64,000 nucleotides of DNA from Phaseolus vulgaris (Eukaryota > Streptophyta > Magnoliopsida > Fabales > Fabaceae). Where the stretch lies: NCBI RefSeq assembly GCF_000499845.2, contig NC_023758.2, positions 23,363,366 to 23,427,365 on the forward strand, read 5' to 3'. Made by a program: the position numbers and the translations under genes. Positions 33,820 to 46,692 of the stretch are shown here, piece after piece; position 1 is the stretch's first letter; each line of letters opens with the position of its first letter. The notes below the pieces were generated by a model. It was given only the letters and a program-made list of their open reading frames with translations. It ran no database searches and had not been told where the DNA came from.

Positions 33820-36800
33820 ATGGCACGTAGACCACCTACTCCTCCTCCACCAGTAGATATGCCCAACTTAGCTCGAGTAATAGAGATGATGGCAACAGAC
33901 TTGCAACAACAGAGTGCTACTATGGCACAACAACATCAGGTCGCCCTTCATCAATTAGAAACAAGTAGATTTGCAGCAGAAGCATCTCAACTTCATCAAC
34001 AACCCCATATCTTTAGTCTGGAGGATTTTCTAAGGCACAATCCACCCAAATTTAATGGCAAGGTAAATCCAGATGGAGCAGACCAGTGGGTGAGAGACAT
34101 AGAAAGAATCTTTGAAGCTACTCAATGCCCTGAAGAGAGAAAGTTATCTTATGCCCTCTATATGCTTATTGAAGAAGCTGAGTTTTGGTGGATAGGCATG
34201 AAGCAAATGATGGAGGACAAAGGAGAAACTGCCACTTCGGAGAACTTCAAAGTAAGATTCCTGGAGGAGTATTTTCCTGATAGTGTTAGGTATGCAAAAG
34301 AAATTGAATTGATGCAGCTGGAACAAGGAATATTTCAATCACTGAATATGCTACTAGGTTCAAACACCTAGCTAGATTCTACACCCATACCATGACAGAG
34401 GCTTGGAGATGTAGAAAATTTGAGTTTGGGTTAAAGCAAGAGCTTAAAGAAGTGGTGATTCCTATGTCCATTAGAGATTTCCCTACTCTAGTGGAGAAAG
34501 CAAAAGTCGTGGAGAGTTTGAAAAGTAGTAGCAGACTTGCTAAGCCTTAAGTAGGAGGACCTTCTAAAAAGATGCCTAAATATGAAGATAGAAAGAAACC
34601 TTATTTCAGACCTTAATCTTATAGCAGTGGAAGACCCAGTTCTCAATCACCACCTAGTTTTAGATGTTTTAGATGTGGTGGGCCACATGTTGTTAGATTT
34701 TGCCCTCATCCAGTGTCAAATGTGACATGTGATAGATGTCACAGGTATGGTCATGCAACAAAAGACTATCGTGTGTGTCCATTTGAGAGCTCCAAATTCT
34801 GGCGGAGTGCAGCAAGTACAACAAAATAATAATAAAAAATTCGGAGCTGCTGGCAAAGTTTTTGCCATTAGTGGAGCTGAAGCTTCGCAGTCCGATAGCC
34901 TTGTTAGAGGTATTTGTTCTATCCTTAGAACACAATTATCTGTATTGTTTGATTATGGGGCAACCCATTCTTTTATATCTTTTGATTGTGCTAAGAAACT
35001 TAAGTTGCTAGTCCAAGAATTAGAATTTGAGTTGGTGGTATCTACACCAACAAAAGGTACTATAGTAACTTCTTCCATGTGTGCTGAGTGTCCAGTAATG
35101 ATAGAAGGGCAGAGATACAAGATCAACATGATTTGTATACCTCTAAAAGATTTGGAGGTTATATTGGGAATGGATTGGTTGTCTGAATCATATCCTTATA
35201 GATTGTGGTCGGAAGAAGTTAATTTTCCCTGGATTAGAAGGAATGCAGGTTATCTCAGCTCATCAGTTTGAGAGAGAGATACAAGAAGGTGCAAAAAATT
35301 TTATGCTCTTGGCTTGTTCTATAGTTACTGATAAAGTACAAAAAGATATGTTTATAGTTCAGGAGTTTATGGATGTATTTTCCGATGAGATTCCTGGACT
35401 TCCACCTAAAAGAGAGATAGAGTTTGCAATAGACTTGATTCCTAGAGTAGGCCCCGTGTCAATTTCTCAATACCGAATGTCACCATCAGAGTTAGCTGAA
35501 TTGAAGAAACAACTAGAAGACTTATTGGAGAAACAATTCATTCGACCTAGTGTTTCTCCATGGGGAGCTCCATTGCTATTAGTGAAGAAGAAAGATGGTT
35601 CGTCACGTCTATGCATAGATTATAGATAATTAAACAAGTTAACAATAAAGAATAAATATCCTCTTCCTAGAATTGATGATATGATGGATCAGTTGCATGG
35701 GGCAGTTGTCTTTTCTAAGATAGATCTACGCTTGGGTTATCACCAAATTTTAGTGAAAGCGGAAGATGTTTAGAAGACTACTTTTAGATCAAGGTATGGT
35801 CACTATGAATTTCTGGTTATGCCATTTGGTGTGACCAATGCTCCAACCAACTTCATGGATTATATGAATCGGATATTCAGACCTTTTCTTGATAAGTTTG
35901 TGGTAGTGTTCATAGATGACATCTTGATCTATTCTCGTACAAGGGAAGAACATGCAGAACATCTTAGAACCGTCTTGAACATTTTGAGAGAAAAACAATT
36001 ATATGCTAAACTTTCAAAATGTGACTTATGGATGTCAGAAATACAATTTTTAGGACATGTCATCTCTGCACAGGGAATATCAGTAGATCCTTCTAAAGTG
36101 GAGGTTGTACATCAGTGGGAACGTCCTAAAACAGTTACAAAAATTAGAAGCTTTGTCGGGTTAGCAGGATATTACAAGAGATTTATAGAAGGCTTTTCTA
36201 AAATAGTGGCTCCTTTGACCCAATTGACTAGAAAGGATCACTGAACAATGTGAGAGAAGCTTTGAAGAGTTGAAAAGAAGGTTGACTAATGCTCCTGTAT
36301 TGACAATCCCTGATACCAATTAATCTTTTGAAGTTTTATGTGATGCTTTCTATCAGGGATTGGGTTGTGTTCTGATGCAGAATAAGAAAGTTGTTGCCTA
36401 CGTTTCTCGTCAGTTAAAGGTGCATGGAAGAAATTATCTAACTCATGGTCTAGAATTGGCAGCAGTTGTCTTTGCTTTAAAAATATGGAGACATTTTCTT
36501 TATGGAGTTAGTTTTGATGTGTTCAGTGATCATAAAAGCTTGAGGTATTTGTTTGATCAAAAGGAGCTTAATATGAGACAAAGGAGGTGGATTGAATTTT
36601 TAAAGGACTATGATTTCCAGCTAATAACCATCATGGGAAGGCAAATGTTGTTGCAGATGCATTGAGTCGTAAAAAGATACAAATGTCGTCGCTTATGATT
36701 AGAGAGCTAGCATTGGTTGATGATTTCAGGAGTATGAATTTGGATGTTTCCATGTCTTCAAATTGCATTAGTTGTAATACACTTGTTATAACTAATTAAT

Positions 36801-38250
36801 TTCTGGAGAAGGTAAAGGAAAAGCAGTTGGAAGATTCAAAATTGAAGAACATCATGGGCTTATTAAATACTGACAAAGCTAAAGACTTCTCTTTAGGAGT
36901 GGATGGGATTTTAAGATTCAAAAATAGAAAATGCATACCAGAGGATAATGAACTAAAACAAACAATGTTATCTGAAGGTCATAAAAGCAAACTCAGTTTA
37001 CATCCAGGAATGACCAAGATGTATCAAGATCTCAAGAAGTCTTATTGGTGGAATGGCATGAAGAATGATGTAGCTAAGTTTGTAGCGACTTGCTTGACTT
37101 GTAAGAAATCAAAGATTGAACATCAACGACCTGAATGCATGTTAACTCAGTTAGACATTCCAGTGTGGAAGTGGGACAATATCTCATTGAATTTTTTTAC
37201 CCACTTACCACGTACTTTGAGGAAGCATGACTCTGTTTGGGTCATAATAGACAGGTTGACAAAGATAACACACTTCCTACCTATAGACTTGAGAATCTCT
37301 ATGCGGAAGCTGGCTCAGATTTACACAGATGAAATAGTCAGATTGCATGGTGTACCCTCCAACATAGTTTCAGATAGAGATCCTAGATTCACCTCTAGAT
37401 TCTGGCAAACACTTTAAGAAGCCTTGGGGACTAAACTCAAACTTAGTTCAGCATACCATCCTCAGACTAATGGACAATCAGAGAGAACTATCCAGTCTTT
37501 AGAGGATTTGCTTAGGACTTGTGTGTTAGATCATTTGGGCAGTTGGGATGAAATTCTATCTTTGGTAGAGTTCACTTACAATAACAATTACCAAACTAGC
37601 ATAGGAATGGCTCCTTTCGAGGCATTGTATGGAAGAAAGTGCATGACACCTCTGTGTTGGTTTCAGGATGGTGAGAGTGTGTTAATTGGACCAGAATTAA
37701 TACAACAAACCAATGAGAAAGTCAAAATGATTCAAGAAAGATTGAAAACATCTCTCAGCAGGCAAAAGTCTTATGCAGATCAAAGAAGAAGACCTTTAGA
37801 ATTCTCTGCAGGCTAGCATGTCTTCTTGAGACTTACACCGTTCACTGGTGTAGGAAGAACACTCAAATCCAAGAAATTAAGTCCTAAGTTCATAAGACGT
37901 TATCAAATTCTCCGAAGAATAGGCCCTGTGGCTTATGAAATTTCTTTGCCTCCTCCTTTAGATAACATTCACAATATTTTCCATGTATCCCAGCTAAGAA
38001 AGTATGTTGCTGATCCTAGCCACATTCTAGAGTCTGATTCCATCTAGGTGAAAGAAAATCTGTCATTTGAAGTGAAGTTAATCAGAATTTAGATTCACAA
38101 GTGAAACAATTTTGTGGAAGAAGTATTCCCATGGTGAAAGTATTGCGGGATCTCATCTTTGGAGATTCCACTTGGGAAACTGAAGAGGAGATACAAGCAT
38201 CATACCCTAATCTCTTTCTTGATAAGTTCATTTTCGACGACGAAATTTTT
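33820..38250 (+). pseudogene. Chromovirus gag-pol, multiply broken
   Basis: Gag starts MARRPPTPPPPVDMP at 33820 and is open to 34371, where a frameshift near 34330 interrupts it. Zinc knuckles follow (CFRCGGPHVVRFC near 34667; the second, from CDRC, has Tyr for its last Cys). The protease motif is DYGATHSF where DSGATHSF is usual (about 34951). RT carries VFIDDIL (35908-35928) and stops at 35627-35629 and 35771-35773. RNase H covers 36255-36700. Integrase covers 36820-37800: its first catalytic site reads ISLNFF where Asp is expected, IVSDRDPRF holds the second Asp, and a TAA lies at 37417. The C-terminal region (38130-38250) reads DSTWETEEEIQASYPNLF, the end of a chromodomain. Not functional. 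Confidence 0.9.
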
Positions 38251-38265
38251 TGTAGTTGAAGATAA

Positions 38266-39670
38266 TGTAATAGTATAAAAAAATAAAGAAGCATAACCGT
38301 TGCCCTCTGTCACACACCATTTTTTTTCTTTCTTCTTTCTCCCTCCATCTCTCCCTTCTATCTTCTCTCTTAATTTCTCACTCCATACCTCATCTATTTT
38401 AGAATCTGATCATACCACGCTGTAGCTGAGGAGTTAAGGAACATTTCTACTCGATTAGATTTTCAAACAGAGTAAGTTCATTTTTACTCTAAATATCCTT
38501 TTTTCTCTGTTTTCCCTTAGGATTTAGTCATCAATCTTGGTGGAGTCAATTGAGAAGATTAATCCTCTCAACTTATTCTACTATATACTGAATTTTTGTT
38601 TTGTTTGGATAACTTGCATTAAACCCGTAAATCTTGAAGGTTATCCAGACTATGGGGAATAAAATTCTAAAAGTTGGATGGAAAGCAAGGAATTGAGGTA
38701 AGGGAAGCTAAATTTAATTTTTAATAACACCCTAAGATAGAAGATCTGAATGCGGAGGGGACGTGGTCCTAATATGTAATTTCTCTTGCAGGGATGTAGT
38801 CTGTTTATATATATATATTATGTTGTTTGTTTATATATTATTTAAACTTGTGTAAATATTAGATTTTGATGGTTTAATATTTAAATGTTGATTTTTTTTT
38901 TTTTATGTTAAATAGGATTTGGAATATTGTGGATTGCATTTTGAATGATATTGTATGATGAAAATGGTATGGAATTGAATTCATACATTTGGGATAATCT
39001 ATGGCCTAATGTTTGTTGTGTATTAATTATTGATGCCTATGTGATAACAAAGATCTCCGAGCTTCACTGATGATCTAAGTCACATAGACTAAGATATCAG
39101 GTGGTGAGAAGCTGATGGGGGAGTTCATGCACACCGTGACATATGAGATGCACGACTTGAGTTGTATTGGACTTACCCTGATCCTTTCTGTTGGGTTCGC
39201 TGGTAATCTTTGGATTAGGTGTTAGTCTTCGGTAGGACTTACTTAATACGGGTCTTCCGGAAGACGTTGTTTGTTGAATATTCTGGATGTGTAGATCTAT
39301 CTGAGATCTATGGGGTTGATTTATGTTAGAATTTGAAGAAGATTGAATAATTGAGAAATTGACCATGTAATTTGATTTTCTCTTCTAATTTAATTGTGTA
39401 TATTATAAAATTTTATTTTCACTAGCTTACCCTTTCTTTTCGTGTTGTGTTTGAACTGCGATGATTGTACTATGTACACGAGCAGATGACCATACAGGTG
39501 CAGGATAACCTTAAAGGTTTTAGAGTTTTATTTTGAGCTATGGATTTGTATATATTTGTATTTCTACAAGTCATAATCTTGTAATAGAAATATTTTGAAA
39601 AACTCTAAGTTTGTATAGAAATATGTAGAAAGTGTATTTAAATAGTTAGATGTATTTTTGTGGTGTTACA
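38266..39670 (+). repeat. 3' LTR of the chromovirus
   Basis: 1405 bp, the longer copy. The purine tract just upstream (TTGAAGATAA) is weak compared with the usual G-rich polypurine tract. Confidence 0.9.
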
Positions 39671-40355
39671 TATAGGTCGAAAGGTTTAAAGGACTGAAAG
39701 ATTAGTCGAAAGGAAGGAAAGTCAACAACTTCTTATAATCAAATAAGAAATGAATAAATGGTATATTACTGTAGCAAAACCCATTAAAATGGGCCAAAAA
39801 CGCGTTAGTGTGGTTAAAGAAAATTAGGTATAAAGAGTAAAAACCAATCGGGTTTAAGGCTCAATAAGAAAGTATTATAAATAGGTGATCTATCCAAGAG
39901 GTATGTAAAGTGCATTGTATTTGATAATTAACTAACATTAATTCTTACTTTTCATCAGAGCACCTTGCAGGTACACACACCCACTCGTGAGCAGATACTG
40001 AGACCAAAGGCCGAGAGATCCAATTGACCCAGTCCAGTGAGTAGGATTCCACAAATCATGTCCAAGCCCAAGCCCAAATTAAGGGATTAGTAAGCCAAAA
40101 ACCCAAACCGAGATAAAAGACCGAGAAGTCAACAACTGCAAAAGAAAGAAAAAGTTTGTTTCTAGGCGCCCACCGTGGGGTCGAGAAACTAGATAAACGA
40201 AGAAGTATGGAAACATGAGTAGAAGAGGAGAGCAGTCGAGGGAGCAGGGAGACAATCAGAACACCATGTGTATGGCTATGTTGATGCAACTACAATACGA
40301 GTTTGAAACATTAAAGAAGAGTAATGTTCCTGCTAGAGAGATGAGACCTAGAGAA
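39671..40355 (+). mobile_element. Outer Tat-type Gypsy element: LTR end, PBS and gag start
   Basis: LTR-like sequence runs from the chromovirus border to about 40135. GGCGCCCACCGTGGGG (40166-40181) follows, a primer-binding-site-like sequence typical of plant Tat-lineage Gypsy elements, though which tRNA it pairs with was not checked. A gag-like frame opens at ATG 40215: MSRRGEQSREQGDNQNT, then LMQLQYEFETLKKS, a helical N-terminus. After about 45 codons it runs into unrelated sequence. The matching pol is on the same strand at 58257-60470. Confidence 0.6.
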
Positions 40356-40559
40356 CTGTTGAAGGGTTTGTCTTCCTCCTTCCTTCGAGCAGGTTGTTAG
40401 GGCTTTGGTGTCATCCTTCTGGTCGTCACCTACTCCTTTAGTTAATGTTTTTAAATCTGTTGGTCGGCCAGGCCGTCCTTGAGGTCTCCGTCATCTCGGT
40501 CTCGTCCCATACCAGTACACTTGCCCCCCAGGCTCGAGGATGGATGTATCTGATGAGTC

Positions 40560-40796
40560 TATGATGATGGGTGTCGATCGGTTCCCCTTAAAGTATGTGG
40601 TTGTTTGACTTCCTTAGGTGTGATGTGACCTTAGGCGGCATGACATGACCCGCATTAATGAGGGGTTTTTCTTCTTTTTTTTTTTTGATGGTGGGTGTCG
40701 GTCGGTTCCCCTTAAGGTATTTGGTTGTTGGACTTCCCTAAGTGTGATGTGACCTTAGGCGGCGTGACATGACCCGCATTAATGAGGGGTTCTTCT
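40560..40796. repeat. Tandem duplication of about 118 bp and TTC microsatellite
   Basis: Two copies of a segment running from GGGTGTCGATCGGTTCCCCT through GATGTGACCTTAGGCGGC and CATTAATGAGGGGTT (about 40569-40677 and 40687-40790), the second ending in TTC repeats (40788-40816). They lie just upstream of the antisense ORF and may be part of its promoter. Confidence 0.8.
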
Positions 40797-41517
40797 TCTT
40801 CTTCTTCTTCTTCTTCACATGTTGTGCGACGTCCTATGCCTTCACCCTTCTCCTTCTTCCTTTCTCTCCTATTACACCTCTCACCCAGCTCAACCTATTT
40901 GCTGACACTCTTTCATCGGTCGATTAGGGAGTGTTCTATTCAATTCCTTTGTCGTCTCTTATAAGAGATTTAAAGAGAGGTTTGTTAAGGTTATCATTCG
41001 GCCAGAGGTGGCAACCTATTTTTTTGACAAGGCTGGTCGGTCACGGTTCCCTCTCTACTGTACTTGCCAGCCTTGTGACATTAAGGAGTGACCGAGGCCA
41101 ATGGGGGGTGCGGACGAGCTAAATGTTCTCTCGCTCCTTGATGCACTCTTGAGGAAGCTTCCCACCAGGAGGTTGATCGATGCATATGCCGAGTCAGCGC
41201 GATGGGCGGCTGTTAAGGGTATGCGTCTTTATTTCCTCTATCGGTCGGTCTTGTCTCTCGTCTTCTAACACTTGTAATATTTTGCAGAAATCATGGACGC
41301 CTACAGGAAACAGGCGACCGAGACAAAAGGGTGTCGCAGCATCAATGCCTTGGACACAACAAAGGCCTCAGGCGCCCGTGTTGACAAGGGCTCGATTGGC
41401 CCTTCCCAAAAATCCAAAAAGAGGCCAAGGGTTGGTGATAATATTGCTACCACCACCCGCTCCCCTGGCTCCCTGCCGACACCACCTCCTCGTTGGGACA
41501 CGGTCGAGTGGACTCGC

Positions 41518-44058
41518 TGATGGAAGAGTGCCTTCATTCTTTGGAGAATTGTTGGTGAAGTTGGCGGAAGCTCAATGGATGTGCACGGACAAGGCTCTCC
41601 TGGGAGATGATGGTTACCTTGGAGGTGAAGGTTAGGTATGAAGTGTGAGTGGTGAGGCCATCTCACTTTGGTAGAATGAAAGTTTGAAGATCAATTGTCT
41701 ATCCTAGAGAGGCAGGAGACAAGTAGTGAGATTTGTTGGGTTTAATAGTGCCAAAGTTCAAGAGGTGGGGTGAATTGACCTTTTAAAACTTTCTCGCAGA
41801 AACAGTGTTTAACACAGTTTTACAAAAAATAAATCGATTTATGTGAAAATGAACAGATTTATTTCAGCACTGTTTTTGTTTGAAAAGCTTTTAATTCAGC
41901 AAGGTTAATCACAAGATTATGCAGTAAGAATTTCCAGATGCACACACACAGATATCAGATTTGAAAAACAGTGAAACACAAAACAGCAAGCTTTAATTTC
42001 AAGCAAGTGATTGAGGTTCAACTGATAGCATGCTAATTAATTGAGTGACCTTTGCAAACAAGCTGTTCTAGTGGCTTTTAACAGACTATGAGTGTTCTTC
42101 TTGATGTCAAGCAATTTTCCAGAAATTAAGAACAATGAATCATAGAACAGCAAGCTTCAACTTTAAGCAATTGTTTAAGGTTCAATTAATAGCTTTGACA
42201 GTTTCTTGAGCAACCTATCACAGTCAATCTGTTCCAATGGCTTTTAGCAGATTATATATGTTCTTATCAGATTCAAACAACTTTTTTCAGAAATCAAGAA
42301 CAGTATGCACAGTGCCCAGAAAGAACAGATTTATTTTCAATTGAACAGATTTATTTCTTTACTGTTTTATCAATTATGCAGAAACGAAATTGCAGAGAGT
42401 GAGAGAGAATGAACACAAGCAATTATACTGGTTCACTCAACTGAGCTACATCCAGTCTTCACCAACAACAGGTGGAAATCACTAACACACAGTACAACCA
42501 AGTACAATTCCCACTGTTCTTGAAACCTACAAGAACTTAGGTACTCTTGCTGAAAAAAACCTATTTCAGCATACACACACACCCACTCTTCAAGAACACC
42601 TATCAAGAAGAGTGTTCAACCAAACTATTACAAGAAAGAGATGTGAAACGACTACACCTGATTGAGGATACACAGATCTGCCTTAAACCAGTAGGCAAGA
42701 TTGCTAGAACAGTAGCAACACCTCACACCAAGCTTTTGGAACCAAACCAAGAACAAGCACTTTGTGATTTTTCGAAATCTTTGAAGAACAAATGCTAATC
42801 CTTTGTAAACACTTAACTCTCTGCTGTCAAAACTTGTTTTTGCAAATGTATGAATTGATGTTAAACTTAGAAACAAGTTTGCATTTTATAGAAAGCCAAC
42901 TTATAACAGAGTTTTGAAAAACAGTTAAAGCTGTTATAAAATGAACAGATTGAAAATAAAATGAACAGATTTATTTTCAAAAGCAGTTAGAGAATTTGTT
43001 AAGTGAGGAGACTTAGTCAACCATTCTGGTGCTGAGATAAAACTGAAAATCGTTTAAGCTTGACATGGCACTAGAGACAAAAAGAATCTATTCATTTACA
43101 GATGAACAGATTTATTTTTCAAAACGAAAACAGAGAAAGTTTAACTATTTAAAACTCAGTCGTTTTGAAAGGTAGAAGACTTAGTCAAAATACCTGATGC
43201 ACAAAAACTAATTTTTACAAGACTTAGCCAAGGCATCAGTGAAAAAAATGAATCTGTTTATTTAGAAAAGAACAGATTTATTTTTATGCAGTAAACTTGT
43301 TTTGTGTAAAACATGTGAAAAACAGTTTAAGAAAACTTATGCTTGTTCTTATCACATGGCTAGTGGTTATGAGGTGAGTTACTCAGCAAAAAGCCCACTC
43401 TTAGACAAGCTCTAAGCACTACCTAAGACATACTTAAAGCAAAGCAAAATACAAATGAAATGTACATATAAGTCTTCATCAAACACTACATATAAGTCTT
43501 CATCAAACATAATCTTGAAGGGGCAGCAACCATCTTCAACAAGATTGACACAAAATTGGCAACAATTCACTATTAGATTAATCTTGTGAAAACATGAACC
43601 AAGCCACTCATTATATAGCAAGTGGGCCGGTTTGAATCAAAGAAAAATAGGAGGGAAATTCAAAACTAAACTACTTTGAAATTGGCGCCTAAATGAAGCA
43701 CATGTAAAGCATGTTCAATGACTTGGAACATGCACTCCTAATGGGCTTGCCTAGGATCGACCTAGGTTAAATTAAGAGTTTTAAGAAACCCTAATTTTAA
43801 CCTAGGTTGATATTTAGGTACCAATTTTCATTTTAACAAAAATTACAAATGAAATTTCCTATGCTAATTTTGACAAGAATTTAAATTCTACTCTACACTA
43901 GAATTCATGGCATCTTGAACATGTATAAGAAGGTTTCTCTGCCATCAGTAGCAGTATTTCAATCTTCTTGAAGCTTCTTAGCCATGGCTCTAGTGGTTGG
44001 CCCAATTCTACACTTTGGTGGGCTTGCATTTGAGTTGGTGCTTGGGCCTCTTCCATCA
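41518..44058 (-). repeat. 3' LTR of the 41518-52192 Gypsy element, interrupted
   Basis: Without the nested solo LTR and its duplicated 5 bp it is 728 bp, against 727 bp for the 5' LTR. The near-identical length and sequence support the pairing. Confidence 0.9.
41734..43541 (-). mobile_element. Solo LTR nested in the 3' LTR
   Basis: 1808 bp, TGTTGGGTTTAATAG to CATCTTCAACA, perfect TSD AGATT (41729-41733, 43542-43546). The uninterrupted 5' LTR copy confirms the empty site (GTGAGATTGACAC). Reading the minus strand, its end region CAATTCACCCCACCTCTTG matches the end of the Copia LTRs elsewhere here, so it is a diverged Copia relative. About ten AACAGATTTATT motifs are scattered in it. Confidence 0.9.
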
Positions 44059-46452
44059 TCCCCTCCCTCTTGAAAAGGATTTGTCCTCAAATCCAATGCT
44101 TCTTATTCTTCATTATTACCTACTAAAGGAGTCAAATCAATGACATTAAAGGTATCATGTAATCCATATTCCGTAGGTAAATCAAGTTTATATGCATTGT
44201 TATTGATTTTCTTAAGGACTTGAAAAGGTCCATCACCTCGGGGACTAATTTTAGACTTTCTCTTAGTTGGAAATCTATCCTTCCTAAGATGAAGCCAAAC
44301 AAGGTCTCTTTCCTCAAAGATTATTTCTCTCTTCCCCTTATTGTTATGTTTTATATATTTCTATGTTTGTTGTTGTATTTGTTCTTTAACCCTCTCATGC
44401 ATTTTCTTAACAAATTCAACTTTTGTAGCTCCTTCCTTATGCACAAAGGTGTGTGGATTAGGAAGGGGTAACAAATCTAAAGGAGCAAAAGGATTAAACC
44501 CATATAAAACTTCAAATGGAGAAATATTAGTAGTCTTGTGAACTGCCCTATTGTATGCAAACTAAATATGGGGAAGGTACTCATCCCAAGATCTATGGCT
44601 ACCCTTTATGACCGCCCTAAGCATAGTAGAAAGAGATCTATTGACTACTTCTGTTTGACCATCTGTTTGAGGATGACAAGACGTTGAAAATTGGAGTTTA
44701 GTGCCAAGTTTTTCCCAAAGGGTTCTCCAAAAATGACTTATAAACTTGGGATCTCTATCCGATACTATGCTTCTAAGTAGCCCATGAAGTCTTACCACTT
44801 CTCTAAATAAGAGTTTAGAAACATTTTTAGCATCATCCACCTTGTGGCATGGAATAAAATGTGCCATTTTACTAAATCGATCCACAACCACAAAAATAGA
44901 GTCAAAACCTCTTGCAGTCCTAGGGAGTCCTAGAATAAAATCCATGCTAATATCTTCCCATGGAGCACTTGAAATAGGTAAAGAAGTATAGAGTCCATGA
45001 GGCATTGTTTTAGATTTAGCTTTTAAACATGATATGTATATAAAACAATGCCTTTGGAAATCTCGTTTCATATGAGGCCAACAGATTTTTCCTTTTAAAA
45101 GATCAAGAGTCTTTTCAACTCCAAGGTGGCCCATGAGACCTCCTTCATGAGATTCCTTTACAAGGAGTTTTCTATGTGTCCCTTGAGGTATACAAAGTTT
45201 TCCTTCTTTAAAAAGATATCCTTCGAACACATAAACTCCTCCTTGTGCTCTATGTTCACATTTAGCAAAGATGGACGCAAAATCATAATCTTCTTTGTAA
45301 AGTTCTCTTATGTTGTCAAATCTAAGAATTTGGGCTCCAAGTTTTGAAAAGAGCACATGTCTCATTGAGAGAGCATCGGCTACTATGTTTGTACTACCCT
45401 TCTTGTATTTGATGACATAAGGAAATTGTTCAAGGATTTCCATCCATTTTGCGTGGCGTTTGTTCAACTTATGTTGACCTTTCAAATATTTTAAAGACTC
45501 ATGATCACTATGAATGACAAATTCTTTAGAAACTAGATAATGCTCCCAAGTCTTTAAGGCCCTCACAAGTGCATAGAGCTCTTTGTCATAGGTGGGGTAG
45601 TTGAGGGATGTCCACCTTGCAATAATACGACACCTATGCCAACTCCCGATGCATCACACTCTAGATCAAAAGTTTTTGCAAAATTTGGTAAGGCTAGAAT
45701 GGGTGCATTAGTGAGTTGAGCTTTTAACCTCTTGAAGGCTTGTTCTTGCTTTTTCGGTCCAACAAAATGGAGCGTCCTTCTTCACTAACTCATTGAGTGG
45801 TGAAGCTAGAATTGAAAAGTTAGGCACAAATCTTCTATAAAAGCTTGCTAGCCCATGGAAACTCCTAACATCTCCTACATTTTGTGGTGTTGGCCATTCT
45901 TGGATGACTTTGATTTTCTCAGGGTCAACATGTACCCAATTTTTGTTAACTATAAAATCTAAAAACACTACACTATCAACACAAAAGGTACATTTATCAC
46001 TATTAAGCAAACAAACTATTAACTCTAAGCACTAAGAGAACTTCCCTAAGGTGTCTTAGGTGGTCTTCTAGGCTTTGATTATAGACTAATATATCATCAA
46101 AATAAACTACTACGAATTTACCTATACAATCCCTTAAGACATGATTCATAAGCCTCATGAAAGTGCTAGGTGCATTAGTGAGACCAAAAGGCATCACTAA
46201 CCATTCATATAGTCCAAATTTGGTTTTAAAAGCGGTTTTCCACTCATCACCCTCTTTAATTCGAATTTGGTGATATCCACTTTTAAGATCAATTTTAGAA
46301 AATATTATGGACCCATGCAATTCATCAAGCATATCATCTAGTCTTAGAATTGGATGTCTATACTTGATGGTGATATTATTGATGGCTCTACAATCACAAC
46401 ACATTCTCCACTTGCCATCTTTTTTTTGGCACCAACAAGACAGGTACAACAC
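43959..46452 (-). pseudogene. Gypsy pol: RT, RNase H, integrase
   Basis: RT 46452-46003 reads [12 protein letters not shown], ends near [13 protein letters not shown] and has YFDD as active site. An eight-base A run (46427-46420, minus strand) breaks the frame just upstream. RT connection/RNase H covers 46010-45370 (EWPTPQNVGDVRSFHGLASF; the frame shifts near 45708). The frame 45566-44562 (334 codons) holds the RNase H end, H2C2 zinc finger region and integrase with [16 protein letters not shown] and TEVVNRS, the three acidic sites. Coding continues to 44072 with one stop near 44365 ([13 protein letters not shown]), then reads through the polypurine tract into the 3' LTR (PTTRAMAKKLQED) to a TGA at 43961-43959. 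Confidence 0.88.
44059..44071 (-). other. Polypurine tract
   Basis: AAGAGGGAGGGGA on the minus strand, directly before the 3' LTR; primes plus-strand DNA synthesis. It is also part of the reading frame (QEGGDD). Confidence 0.85.
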
Positions 46453-46692
46453 AATGGCTTAAGCTCTTCTAAACCCAACCCTTCTCCAACAAATCTTGTA
46501 CTTGTGATTCTATTTCCTTAGTTCCTCAGGATTAGTTCTATAGGCTTGTCTATTGGGTAGACTAGCTCCCGAAACTAAATCAATTTGATGTTCTATACCT
46601 CTAAAAGAAGGAAGTCTTATGGGGCCTTCCTTAGAGAATATATCATCAAACTCTTTTAAAAGCTCTTTTATTTGAGGAGGTAAAACACAGGT

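Larger units (their letters stand above)
32076..39670 (+). mobile_element. Tekay/Del-type Ty3-Gypsy chromovirus, both LTRs present
   Basis: LTRs at 32076-33409 and 38266-39670 both start TGTAA and end GTTACA, flanked by TGTAG (32071-32075) and TATAG (39671-39675), a TSD with one difference. Order inside: tRNA-Met PBS, gag, protease, RT, RNase H, integrase, chromodomain-like tail. That order and the C-terminal chromodomain place it with chromoviruses. All coding parts carry stops or frameshifts. Confidence 0.92.
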
